A stretch of DNA of 15,370 nt, from NCBI GenBank assembly GCA_913030785.1, contig CAJWER010000051.1, positions 1-15,370 on the forward strand. The letters are read 5' to 3'. The translations under genes were made by a program, and so were the position numbers. The DNA comes from an uncultured Chloroflexota bacterium (GTDB lineage: Bacteria > Chloroflexota > Dehalococcoidia > Lucifugimonadales > CAJWER01). Below the pieces are notes generated by a model. It was not told the DNA's origin. It did not search any database and worked only from the letters and a program-made list of their open reading frames with translations. Shown here piece by piece: positions 7,117 to 14,170 of the stretch (position 1 is its first letter; every line of letters starts with the position of its first letter).

Positions 7117-7145
7117 TTGACACCTGAACAGCTATACCCTAGCCT
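7117..7145 (+). promoter_or_regulatory. Possible promoter of the VOC-HIT gene pair
   Basis: TTGACA (7117-7122), a consensus -35, is followed after 17 nt by TAGCCT (7140-7145), a weak -10. It lies in the 245-nt gap between the helicase and the VOC gene, about 85 nt before the start codon. I see no clear terminator for the helicase gene in the rest of this gap. Confidence 0.4.
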
Positions 7146-7230
7146 TCGACACGGAACACGTAGCGATTTTTCTGATGGAACGATAATTTGTGCAGGGACG
7201 GACGACCGCCACCTGCATTGGAGGATTTGA

Positions 7231-7623
7231 ATGGCTTACGAATTCGACCACGTGCATTTGAAGGCAGTCGACCCCGGAGCGGTGGCAGACTGGTATGTGA
7301 GGGCCTTCAACTTCACGATAGAGAAGGACTTTGTCAGGGTCACCGGAGACCGCTTTGTTCGGTGCCAGACGACCGACGGCTCCACTATCAACATCTCGGG
7401 AGCTCGGACCGACGAGCGCATGGGCGACTCGGATGCCAGCGCCCACTGGGGTCTGGAGCATTTCGGGATCAAGGTCGATGACATAGACGCTGAGATAGGC
7501 CGCCTTGCGGGGCTGGGCGCCCAGCTTCTCGAAGGTCCGTCTGACCAGCCCGGTGGACTCCGAATCGCCTTCATCAAGGCGCCGGGCGGCGCCAGGATAG
7601 AGCTGCTCCAGCACCCTGCCTAA
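7231..7623 (+). CDS. VOC-superfamily (glyoxalase/dioxygenase fold) protein
   Basis: A 130-residue protein with the two beta-alpha-beta-beta-beta halves of the vicinal oxygen chelate fold. The N-terminal half begins YEFDHVHLKAVDPGAVADWY; the C-terminal half has LEHFGIKVDDIDAEIGRL and the closing strand APGGARIELLQ. Likely metal ligands are His7, His77 and Glu124, at the places where glyoxalase I-like proteins keep His, His and Glu. The substrate cannot be read from sequence: the family includes lyases, dioxygenases, epimerases and resistance proteins. GGAGG about 7 nt upstream supports the ATG. Only 20 nt separate it from the following HIT gene, so the two are probably one operon. Confidence 0.85.
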   Translation: MAYEFDHVHLKAVDPGAVADWYVRAFNFTIEKDFVRVTGDRFVRCQTTDGSTINISGARTDERMGDSDASAHWGLEHFGIKVDDIDAEIGRLAGLGAQLLEGPSDQPGGLRIAFIKAPGGARIELLQHPA

Positions 7624-7643
7624 CGGCCAGGGGGGAGGTCCGA

Positions 7644-7988
7644 GTGGGCCAGGACTGTATTTTCTGCAAGATTGCTGCGGGCGAAATCCCCAGTGATGTC
7701 CTGTACAGCGACGACGTGTGTTTTGTAATACGGGATATCGCACCTGCGGCTCCGGTCCACTTACTGGTTATCCCGAACCAGCACTTCACCTATCTTGATG
7801 GTTTGACGGCCGAGCGACACGGGATGGTCGGCGCCATGTTCCAGGCCGCCGCGCAGATGGCGGCGCGCGAAGGCATCGTGAAGAGCGGGTACCGCCTCAG
7901 CGTCAACCAAGGAGACGACTCCGGCCAAATGGTTGACCACCTCCATCTCCATGTTTTGGGAGGCGAGCGCCTAGGGGCGATGGCCTAA
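7644..7988 (+). CDS. HIT family protein (HinT-like purine nucleoside phosphoramidase)
   Basis: A 114-residue histidine triad protein of the Hint branch. CIFCKIAAGEIP (Cys5 and Cys8, often a zinc site with downstream His) opens the protein; APVHLLVIPNQH is at 36-47; and the catalytic triad HLHLHVLGG has His99, His101 and His103. Hint proteins hydrolyse P-N and related bonds of adenosine or guanosine 5'-phosphoramidates; the nucleophile is the middle-region histidine of the triad. Length is normal. The start is GTG at 7644, chosen because GGGGGAGG ends 5 nt upstream and CIFCKI is expected almost at the N-terminus. It lies 20 nt after the VOC gene and is probably cotranscribed with it; a functional link between the two is not evident. 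Confidence 0.93.
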   Translation: MGQDCIFCKIAAGEIPSDVLYSDDVCFVIRDIAPAAPVHLLVIPNQHFTYLDGLTAERHGMVGAMFQAAAQMAAREGIVKSGYRLSVNQGDDSGQMVDHLHLHVLGGERLGAMA

Positions 7989-8164
7989 AACGCTATGCGC
8001 GCCAAGTGGGTGAGTGCTGGTCTTTTGACTGTGGACGGATACGCGGATGGAAACGACCTCTTGTAGTGTTATCACAGGATTGACCTTAAACCCAATACAA
8101 CACAAGACAATAGCAATGCGGCGCGGGCTACTCGATATCCCGAGCGCCGAAAGGAAAATTAGGA

Positions 8165-9277
8165 ATGAACACTGATAGAACGAGAGACGGCCAAGTTGCT
8201 GTCTTAATAGACTTTGAGAACGTGGGGCTGGGCTCCGTTAGATGGCTCTTTGACCAGCTCTCGGACCTGGGCCGAATCACAATTAGAAGGGCGTATGCCG
8301 ACTGGTCGGCGTCGGCTGGCAAACGGGACCAGAGACAGCAGAGGGATCAGCTATTGGAGCTCGGCATAGAGCCCATACACCTGTTCCACTCCGTCTCGGG
8401 CAAGAATTCAAGTGACATACGGTTGGCCATAGACGCGATCGAGCTCATGTACCTGTCACCGGTGGATACGTTCGTCATCGTGTCGTCAGACACGGATTTC
8501 GTGCCGCTGGTAAGCAAGCTGCGAGCGGCAGGCAAGACGGTCATAGGGGCTGGGCGGTCGGCGGCCGTTTCGCGGACCCTGGTCACCTCATGCGACAGGT
8601 ATTTCTACCTCGACCAGCACGATCGTTCGCGTGAAGGGGCATCCGTCCCAGTCGAGACCAAGGCCGAGAGCCTGCTCGTTAGGGCGGTAAAGGTGACCAT
8701 GGACGATCAGGGGCGGGTCACCGGCAGCAGGCTGCATGAGACGCTGCAGCGCCTCGACCCCAGCTTCGACTACCGAGCACTGGGATTCTCGACGTTCACC
8801 CGCTACCTGGAGGCCCAGAGCGAGGTCAATGCAACCAGGCCAAGGGGTCCTGGGGACGTAGAGGTCGAGTTGGGGGAGGTCTCCGGCCCGGCGCCAAGGC
8901 AAGCCTCGGCATCAAGGTCCCGATCCTCCAGGCCGACTTCCTCAAGGCCACCCCCGGCGCCAAGCTCTGACGTGCCTCAGGTGGCTCCCCAGCCTCCGGA
9001 GCCCGTCCCCGCGCCGGTGTCGGCTCAAGTGGGGGATCCCGAGTCGGGGTCCGATACACAGACGGTAGGTCCTGAGATCGATGCGGCCTGGGCCAAAAGG
9101 GCCTCGACCCCGGGCCAGTCATTCTCGGGCACGACCGCTGCCAACGATGCGGCGAAGGTTCTCGGGGCCTCCAAGCTGAGCGAGTCTCCCCACCGCACGC
9201 TTCAGAGGCTGTTGGATGCATTTCCATATCTGAAGAATGCATGGTCGCGGCGCGAGAATCGTATTATCAAGAAGTAA
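8165..9277 (+). CDS. NYN (PIN-like) nuclease domain plus OST-HTH/LOTUS protein
   Basis: A 370-residue soluble protein. Residues 11-150 are a NYN/LabA-type PIN-like domain: VAVLIDFENV (Asp16, Asn19), SSDIRLAIDA (Asp84, Asp90) and VIVSSDTDFVPL (Asp109, Asp111). This acidic set is the metal-dependent RNase site of the fold. Residues 168-222 resemble an OST-HTH/LOTUS winged helix (SLLVRAVKVTMDDQGRVTGS, then LDPSFDYRALGFSTFTRYLE), an RNA- or G-quadruplex-binding module in known members. A Pro/Ser/Arg-rich linker (about 225-310) follows. The protein ends with a small folded-looking tail (about 315-370: AAKVLGASKLS, LQRLLDAFPYLKNAW). The gene stands alone in a 176-nt gap from the HIT gene; AAGGAA about 8 nt upstream supports the ATG. 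RNase activity is inferred; the RNA target is unknown. Confidence 0.88.
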   Translation: MNTDRTRDGQVAVLIDFENVGLGSVRWLFDQLSDLGRITIRRAYADWSASAGKRDQRQQRDQLLELGIEPIHLFHSVSGKNSSDIRLAIDAIELMYLSPVDTFVIVSSDTDFVPLVSKLRAAGKTVIGAGRSAAVSRTLVTSCDRYFYLDQHDRSREGASVPVETKAESLLVRAVKVTMDDQGRVTGSRLHETLQRLDPSFDYRALGFSTFTRYLEAQSEVNATRPRGPGDVEVELGEVSGPAPRQASASRSRSSRPTSSRPPPAPSSDVPQVAPQPPEPVPAPVSAQVGDPESGSDTQTVGPEIDAAWAKRASTPGQSFSGTTAANDAAKVLGASKLSESPHRTLQRLLDAFPYLKNAWSRRENRIIKK

Positions 9278-9288
9278 TAAGAGTGTGG

Positions 9289-9303
9289 AGGGGCCGCGCC
9301 CCT
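9289..9303. terminator. GC-rich hairpin between convergent NYN and VOC genes
   Basis: AGGGGC-cgc-GCCCCT forms a 6-bp stem at 9289-9303, in the 33-nt gap between the two convergent stop codons. There is no T run, so it is a weak terminator candidate at best. Its location suits transcription stopping in both directions. It resembles the hairpin at 3529-3541 (GGGGC-n3-GCCCCTT). Confidence 0.4.
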
Positions 9304-9310
9304 TGCGCTC

Positions 9311-10180
9311 CTAGTCCTGCTGAATCAGCCGAATTGGAACCCCGCTGGCCAGGCTTGCGTCCAGATCAAACCCCACGCCATCCGAGTCCTCGTTTTTTGA
9401 ACCCACAGTCACGCCCTGCCCGTCCATGAAGCGAGCTGTGGCGTCCAAATCCGCGACCTCAAAAGCCAGGTGGTACGGCGCCTCGCCATGACGCTCCAGG
9501 AAATCTGCAAGAGGACCCGGTCCCGCAGGCGACATCATGTCAAGTGCGCAGTTGCCGAAGTCCAGCCGAACTCGCCGTGTCGCCGGAGTGTCCGGCACCT
9601 GAGATATTGACGCCAGTCCGAATGCCCGCGTCCAGGCCTCTGCCGCTGCATCGGCGTCGTTGACGGCCAGCGCGAGGTGGTGGATGCTCGTGACGCCATT
9701 TGGGTGTTCCGCGGCGTTGGGCGGCTCCGGGTACCTGCCGTCGAAAGAGTCGTTATGTTGTATAGCGAAGGTCTGGCTGCCCGGGACCGCGTCCTCCGCG
9801 ATCTCCATCTGTGTCCAGGAGTAGGCCGTCGAGCCGTCCTCAGCGTGGCGTGACCCAGCAACCGGTGTCTTGGCCGCGACGCCGCGGGTCTGCATCTCGG
9901 CAAAGATCGTATCGATGTCAAAGGTGCCCATTGCAAATATGAATAGCCCCTCGCGTGACTTCAGAAATGGAGCCAGGTTGGGTCTGAAAAGCCCCTTAGA
10001 CGCGTCGTGGATCGATATTAGCTCTAGGTACTCAGGGCCGAACACCACCAGCCGGTTGTGGGTTCCCCGCCCCGGATGCCTGCCTTCGGGGGTCACCTTC
10101 AAGCCCAACTTGTTGTAGTCGCGGGCCGTCTGGCTAAGGTCTCGAACGCCAATGAGCATGTGGTCGAGGTAGAGGTCCAT
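9311..10180 (-). CDS. Two-domain VOC/glyoxalase-like protein
   Basis: A 289-residue protein made of two VOC modules. The first (about 1-140) resembles the Glyoxalase_3-like domain: MDLYLDHMLIGVRDLSQTAR, then GRHPGRGTHNRLVVFGPEYL, ELISIHD, and a closing strand FAIQHND. The second (about 165-289) starts SIHHLALAVNDADAAAEAWT and includes PYHLAFEVADLDATARF and IRLIQQD. His7 and the His in SIHH are candidate metal ligands, but the set is not complete enough to name a reaction. ATG 10180 is chosen because AAGGAG lies about 9 nt upstream and the domain begins at once. The frame stays open to 10450, but that extension covers the divergent rsmI promoter and start and lacks VOC sequence. It converges with the NYN gene at its 3' end. 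Confidence 0.85.
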   Translation of the reverse strand: MDLYLDHMLIGVRDLSQTARDYNKLGLKVTPEGRHPGRGTHNRLVVFGPEYLELISIHDASKGLFRPNLAPFLKSREGLFIFAMGTFDIDTIFAEMQTRGVAAKTPVAGSRHAEDGSTAYSWTQMEIAEDAVPGSQTFAIQHNDSFDGRYPEPPNAAEHPNGVTSIHHLALAVNDADAAAEAWTRAFGLASISQVPDTPATRRVRLDFGNCALDMMSPAGPGPLADFLERHGEAPYHLAFEVADLDATARFMDGQGVTVGSKNEDSDGVGFDLDASLASGVPIRLIQQD

Positions 10181-10264
10181 CGTCTGCGTCTCCTTCGGAT
10201 CTTTGGTTCGACTGGCCGTTGCCGACGATTGGAGAGATGGTAGCACGCCCCTGGGGCAGGGTGC

Positions 10265-10273
10265 TGCTAGAAT
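10265..10273 (+). promoter_or_regulatory. Extended -10 promoter element for rsmI
   Basis: TGC-TAGAAT (10265-10273) fits an extended -10 and lies about 29 nt before the TTG start at 10302. No good -35 is visible 16-18 nt upstream. A GCCCC-t-GGGGC palindrome sits around 10247-10258. Confidence 0.4.
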
Positions 10274-10301
10274 AGCGACATCTGCCCCACTCGGAGTGCC
10301 G

Positions 10302-11129
10302 TTGCCAGTTCTATATGTCGTATCCACACCCATAGGCAACCTGGAAGACATCACACTCCGGGCCCTGCGTATTTTGCAGGTGGCTGGCCTGATCGCCGCT
10401 GAGGACACCCGAGTGACGCGCAGACTGCTGGATCGGCACGCGATCTCCACCCCGGTGACCAGCTACAACGAGCACAACAAACGTACCAAGACCGCAAGGC
10501 TTGTCGAGGAGCTAGTCGGAAAAGATGTGGCACTTGTGTCGGATGCCGGTACGCCCGGGGTCAACGACCCGGGCGCAGATCTTGTGTCGGCAGCGAGCCA
10601 GGCTGGATTTCCAGTAGTGCCGGTGCCAGGGCCTTCGTCGATCACGGCCGCGGTCTCCGTCTCAGGCATAGCGGGCGACGGATTCGTTCACATGGGATTC
10701 TTGTCCCGGCGGCGCGGTGACAGAAAACGTGCCCTCGGCGCGGTCATGGAGTCCAAGGGTCCAATAGTCTTGCTCGAAGCGCCTCACAGGCTGCTCGATA
10801 GCCTGGAGGATCTGCTCGAGGTGCTGGGAGACCGTAATGTTGTAGTTTGCCGGGAGCTGACCAAGCTCCACGAGGAAATTTTTCGAGGTAGCGTCTCAGC
10901 GGCACACGAACACTTTCGAGAGCCCAGGGGCGAGTTTTGCATAGTGGTTGAGGGGGCAGTAGAGTCGCGTGTCACGGTATCACGGCCGGAGTCCACCGCG
11001 ATCCCCCTGCTGGAGGAGTTGCGGGCAAGGGGCGCCCGTGCCAAAGACTCAGTCGCACTGGTTGCCGCCGCAACGGGCCTCCCAAAAAAACGTGTCTACG
11101 AGCTATGGGTGCTGGGCAAGTTGAGTTAG
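10302..11129 (+). CDS. rsmI: 16S rRNA (cytidine(1402)-2'-O)-methyltransferase
   Basis: SAM-dependent enzyme of the tetrapyrrole-methylase fold that 2'-O-methylates C1402 in the ribosomal decoding centre. All family landmarks are present: VVSTPIGNLEDITLRAL at the N-terminus, AEDTRVTRRLL, SYNEHN, LVSDAGTPGVNDPG, VPVPGPSSITAAVSVSG, FLSRRRGDR, LEAPHRLLDSLEDL and CRELTKLHEEIFRGS. The C-terminal part ends KKRVYELWVLGKLS, like the usual short helical tail. Start: no ATG is near. TTG 10302 gives MPVLYVVSTPIG, matches the usual length (275 residues) and sits 5 nt after GGAG (10293-10296). GTG 10296 overlaps that site and is less likely. It is divergent from the VOC gene (121 bp between starts). A GCGGG/CCCGC hairpin (11130-11146) follows the stop without a T run. 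Confidence 0.96.
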   Translation: MPVLYVVSTPIGNLEDITLRALRILQVAGLIAAEDTRVTRRLLDRHAISTPVTSYNEHNKRTKTARLVEELVGKDVALVSDAGTPGVNDPGADLVSAASQAGFPVVPVPGPSSITAAVSVSGIAGDGFVHMGFLSRRRGDRKRALGAVMESKGPIVLLEAPHRLLDSLEDLLEVLGDRNVVVCRELTKLHEEIFRGSVSAAHEHFREPRGEFCIVVEGAVESRVTVSRPESTAIPLLEELRARGARAKDSVALVAAATGLPKKRVYELWVLGKLS

Positions 11130-11180
11130 GCGGGGCTGTGACCCGCTCTCTGGGCGAAATACACTGCGCCTCTGCTGGTG

Positions 11181-11192
11181 TAGACACGTCTA
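11181..11192. repeat. Perfect inverted repeat TAGAC-ac-GTCTA in the rsmI-metG gap
   Basis: A 12-bp near-palindrome with 5-bp arms in the 160-nt intergenic region, about 100 nt before metG. It is suited to a dimeric regulator but is short enough to occur by chance. TATGAT at 11240-11245 is a possible metG -10 downstream of it, without a clear -35. Confidence 0.3.
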
Positions 11193-11289
11193 ATGTGGGT
11201 GGCGTTGCGCCTGTCCGAGGGGCCGGGCGATAGGCCGTATATGATATTATTCACTGTTAGGTCCAGATACGTGCAAGGTACGAAAAACC

Positions 11290-12957
11290 ATGTCTGAACG
11301 CATCCTCGTTGCAGTAGCGTGGCCCTATGCCAACGGCTCCATTCATGTGGGCCAGGTAGCAGGCGCATACATCCCCGCCGACATCTTCGCGCGCTACCAC
11401 AGGATGGCGGGCAACGATGTGTTGATGGTTTCAGGCAGCGACTCCCACGGGACACCTGTGACCCTCGAAGCTGAGAAGCGAGGGGTGCCGGCGGAAGAGG
11501 TCTTCGGGGCTTACCACTCCGAATTCGTTGAGGGCTGGCAGGGGCTCGGCATCTCCTTCGACCTGTTCACCTCAACTCACACTGATAACCACTTCGCTGT
11601 CGCCCAGGAGATATTCCTCAAGCTGAAAGAAAACGGCTACATTTTCATCGACACGATGCTGCAGCCCTTCTGCGAGACCGACAATCGCTTCCTGGCCGAT
11701 AGGTACGTCGACGGCAAGTGTCCCCACTGTGGATTCGACGGTGCGAGGGGTGACCAGTGCGACAATTGCGGTCGTACACTCGATCCCCACGAGCTGGTCG
11801 AAATGAAGTGCAAGCTGTGCGGCGAAGAGCCTATTATCAGGGAGACTGAGCACTTTTTCGTCAAGCTCAGCGCCTTCGAAGGCCAGCTGCTTGATTGGGT
11901 TCGAAGCCACGAGGAGTGGAAGCCCAACGTCCGCAACTTTTCGATTGGCTACCTCGAAGGCGGGCTGCACGATCGCGCAATCACCAGGGACATCGAGTGG
12001 GGGGTGCCTCTCCCCCTTGATGGCTACGACGGCAAGCGGCTCTACGTGTGGTTTGAGGCCGTGATCGGCTACCTCTCCGCGTCCAAGCAGTGGGCAAAAG
12101 AGATCGGACAGCCGGACCGCTGGAAGGATTTTTGGGAAGGGGAGTCCAAGTCCTACTACTTCATGGGCAAGGACAACATCCCGTTCCACACGGTGATATG
12201 GCCCGCGATGCTGATGGGCCACGGTGACCTGAACCTGCCCCACAACGTCCCGGCGAATGAGTTCCTCAACTACGACGGGAAGCAGTTCTCCACGAGCCGA
12301 AACTGGGCGGTTTGGCTACCGGACTACCTAGACCGATACGAGCCGGATCCGCTCCGGTACGTACTTGCCGCGACTATGCCTGAGACGAGCGACTCAGATT
12401 TCTCGTGGGGCGAGTATCTCCGTCGGAACAATGACGAACTCGTGGCGACCTATGGCAATCTGGTCCATCGAGTGATGACCATGTCGTACCGCAATTTTGA
12501 CGGGAAGGTTCCCCAGCCTGGCGATCTGGATTCCGCAGCCCAGGCGTTGCTCGTGGAGGCCTCCGCGCGACTGGAAGATGCCGGGCGCAACATCGAGGCT
12601 TGTCGGTTCAGAGCCGGCCTCGAATCTGCGATGACCCTGGCCCGCTCCTGCAATGTCTACCTCGACCAGAAGGCCCCCTGGAAGGCCCTCAAGACCGACC
12701 GCGAGGACGCGGCGACCACCCTATGGGTCGGGCTATCGGTCATCAACTGCCTCAAGACTGCCCTGAATCCCTACCTGCCATTCAGCTCCGAGAAGCTGCA
12801 CAAGATGCTCGGCTTTGAGGGCAGTGCGCCGGACCAGGGATGGACGTGGGACCGGGACACGGTGCGGCCAGGACAGGCGCTGGGCGAACCCAAGCCCCTT
12901 TTCGTGAAGCTGGACGACGACATTGTTCAGAAAGAGACCGAGCGGATCGGGACCTGA
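11290..12957 (+). CDS. metG: Methionyl-tRNA synthetase
   Basis: Class Ia synthetase charging both initiator and elongator tRNA-Met. The 555-residue protein starts ILVAVAWPYANGSIHVGQVA, where the HIGH signature is HVGQ (19-22, last His replaced by Gln). It continues with SGSDSHGTP and a zinc insertion with three Cys pairs, CPHC (144-147), CDNC (157-160) and CKLC (174-177). Then come the RETEHFFVKLS segment, YVWFEAVIGYLS, FMGKDNIPFHTVIWPAML, and the KMSKS counterpart KQFSTSR (331-337). The anticodon-binding helices are complete. There is no C-terminal Trbp111-like tRNA-binding domain, so this is the short form. The Shine-Dalgarno before ATG 11290 is weak (AAGG about 12 nt upstream), but the N-terminus is right for the family. 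The polyprenyl synthase gene follows after 52 nt and may share the transcript. Confidence 0.97.
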   Translation: MSERILVAVAWPYANGSIHVGQVAGAYIPADIFARYHRMAGNDVLMVSGSDSHGTPVTLEAEKRGVPAEEVFGAYHSEFVEGWQGLGISFDLFTSTHTDNHFAVAQEIFLKLKENGYIFIDTMLQPFCETDNRFLADRYVDGKCPHCGFDGARGDQCDNCGRTLDPHELVEMKCKLCGEEPIIRETEHFFVKLSAFEGQLLDWVRSHEEWKPNVRNFSIGYLEGGLHDRAITRDIEWGVPLPLDGYDGKRLYVWFEAVIGYLSASKQWAKEIGQPDRWKDFWEGESKSYYFMGKDNIPFHTVIWPAMLMGHGDLNLPHNVPANEFLNYDGKQFSTSRNWAVWLPDYLDRYEPDPLRYVLAATMPETSDSDFSWGEYLRRNNDELVATYGNLVHRVMTMSYRNFDGKVPQPGDLDSAAQALLVEASARLEDAGRNIEACRFRAGLESAMTLARSCNVYLDQKAPWKALKTDREDAATTLWVGLSVINCLKTALNPYLPFSSEKLHKMLGFEGSAPDQGWTWDRDTVRPGQALGEPKPLFVKLDDDIVQKETERIGT

Positions 12958-12974
12958 CCCGGTACCTCGTCCAG

Positions 12975-12990
12975 GGGGCGAGCCCGCCCC
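12975..12990 (+). other. Intercistronic GC hairpin before the polyprenyl synthase gene
   Basis: GGGGCG-agcc-CGCCCC gives a 6-bp stem, immediately followed by GGAG of the next gene's ribosome binding site (12991-12994). It could stabilise the 3' end of metG mRNA or modulate translation of the next gene. It is the third GGGGC...GCCCC-type hairpin at a gene edge in this window. Confidence 0.4.
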
Positions 12991-13009
12991 GGAGTGGAGA
13001 TGAAGCGAC

Positions 13010-14038
13010 ATGCACACTGAGGCAGCGTCGAGGCAGGCAGGCTTGGATAGCGCTGATACGACAAAGACATCCAGCGGCATCGTCGATGCCTATGCCCCGG
13101 TGGCCGACCAGCTTCTTCGGGTCCGTGCACGGCTGCTGGAGTTGGCGGACGGTCAATCTCCCTTCCTCGCCGAACTGCTGGTCCACGTCCTGGACACGAC
13201 TGGGAAGGGCATAAGGCCCGCGATAACGCTGTTGTCGTCCTGGTTCCATCCCAACGACGGCACCCGGGCCGAGACGATGGCGGTCGCAGTTGAGCTGCTC
13301 CACTTGGCTTCCCTAGTCCACGACGACACCGTCGACAACGCTCTGATCAGGCGTGGCAAGGCCACGGTAGGGAGCATCTGGGGACGTAACGCCGCCGTGC
13401 TTGTGGGTGATTTCATATTCGCCACGTCCGCAGTGTTCGTATGCGACACGGGGAATGTGAGAGTGATCCGGCGATTCTCCGAGACCATCAGGGAGCTGTC
13501 CAGCGGGGAGTTGGACGAGATGGCCGGGGCTTACAACTACCGGGGCACTCGGGAAGATTACTTCAAGCGCATCTACGGCAAAACCGCGTCTCTTTTCCGA
13601 ACCTCGTCGGAGTCGGGGGCGGTTCTCAGCGGGGTATCCGACGACCAGGTGTCGGCCCTCAACGACTACGGCTACAACCTGGGCATGGCCTTCCAGATCG
13701 CCGACGACATTCTCGATTTTCAGGGGTCTGCCGAGGAGGCCGGAAAGCCCGTTGGGAACGACCTGTCTCAAGGCGTTCTGACCCTGCCAGCCATTATCGC
13801 TATTGAGCGGAACCCGGAGGACAATCCGGTTATCGCATTGTGCCGCAGGCCGGGCGATCCTGAGGTCCTTGCGGCAGCGGTCGAGCTTTGCCAGGACTCC
13901 TCTGTGATGGATGAGGCCTCGGCGGTCGCCGATCGCTACACATGGCTTGCACTGGAGAGTCTTGCCCAACTGGAGCGAAATACGGCGCGAGACTCACTCG
14001 AAGAGCTGGTCACAGTGCTCGTGGGCCGTCGCAGCTAG
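13010..14038 (+). CDS. Trans-polyprenyl diphosphate synthase (long chain)
   Basis: Isoprenyl chain-elongating enzyme that adds isopentenyl diphosphate to an allylic primer. The 342-residue protein has GKGIRP (65-70), the first Asp-rich motif in LVHDDTVDNALIRRG (Asp105-Asp109), the KTASLF segment (191-196) and the second Asp-rich motif QIADDILDF (Asp232-Asp236) followed by KPVGNDLSQGVLTLP. The residues 4 and 5 positions before the first motif are Ser and Ala, small residues that leave room for long products. A quinone side-chain precursor (C35-C45) is therefore more likely than geranyl or farnesyl diphosphate; this is inference. A hydrophilic N-terminal extension of about 25 residues is not conserved in the family. 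GGAG sites lie 10-16 nt before ATG 13010. It follows metG by 52 nt and converges with the exchanger gene. Confidence 0.93.
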   Translation: MHTEAASRQAGLDSADTTKTSSGIVDAYAPVADQLLRVRARLLELADGQSPFLAELLVHVLDTTGKGIRPAITLLSSWFHPNDGTRAETMAVAVELLHLASLVHDDTVDNALIRRGKATVGSIWGRNAAVLVGDFIFATSAVFVCDTGNVRVIRRFSETIRELSSGELDEMAGAYNYRGTREDYFKRIYGKTASLFRTSSESGAVLSGVSDDQVSALNDYGYNLGMAFQIADDILDFQGSAEEAGKPVGNDLSQGVLTLPAIIAIERNPEDNPVIALCRRPGDPEVLAAAVELCQDSSVMDEASAVADRYTWLALESLAQLERNTARDSLEELVTVLVGRRS

Positions 14039-14170
14039 GCTCTTGGTCTTGGAGTCGGGCAAGTAGCGCGGCCTTCATCCCCTACGACGTGTTGTACCCA
14101 TTCGACTGTAAGGCCAGGTTGTTGGGCGGGGTATGGTTCTCGCCATGAGCAGAGCGAGAGGCTCCCAGAC
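14039..14170. other. Gap between convergent polyprenyl synthase and exchanger genes
   Basis: This 132-nt stretch separates two stop codons of convergent genes. I see no hairpin with a T run in either direction and no small gene with a ribosome binding site. Confidence 0.5.

Noticed and set aside
10181..10450. N-terminal extension of the two-domain VOC protein
   Set aside because: The upstream part lacks VOC sequence and overlaps rsmI's promoter and first codons on the other strand; a good ribosome binding site precedes the ATG at 10180.
11572..12243. 223-codon minus-strand open frame inside metG
   Set aside because: It lies wholly opposite conserved metG coding sequence and its translation resembles no family.
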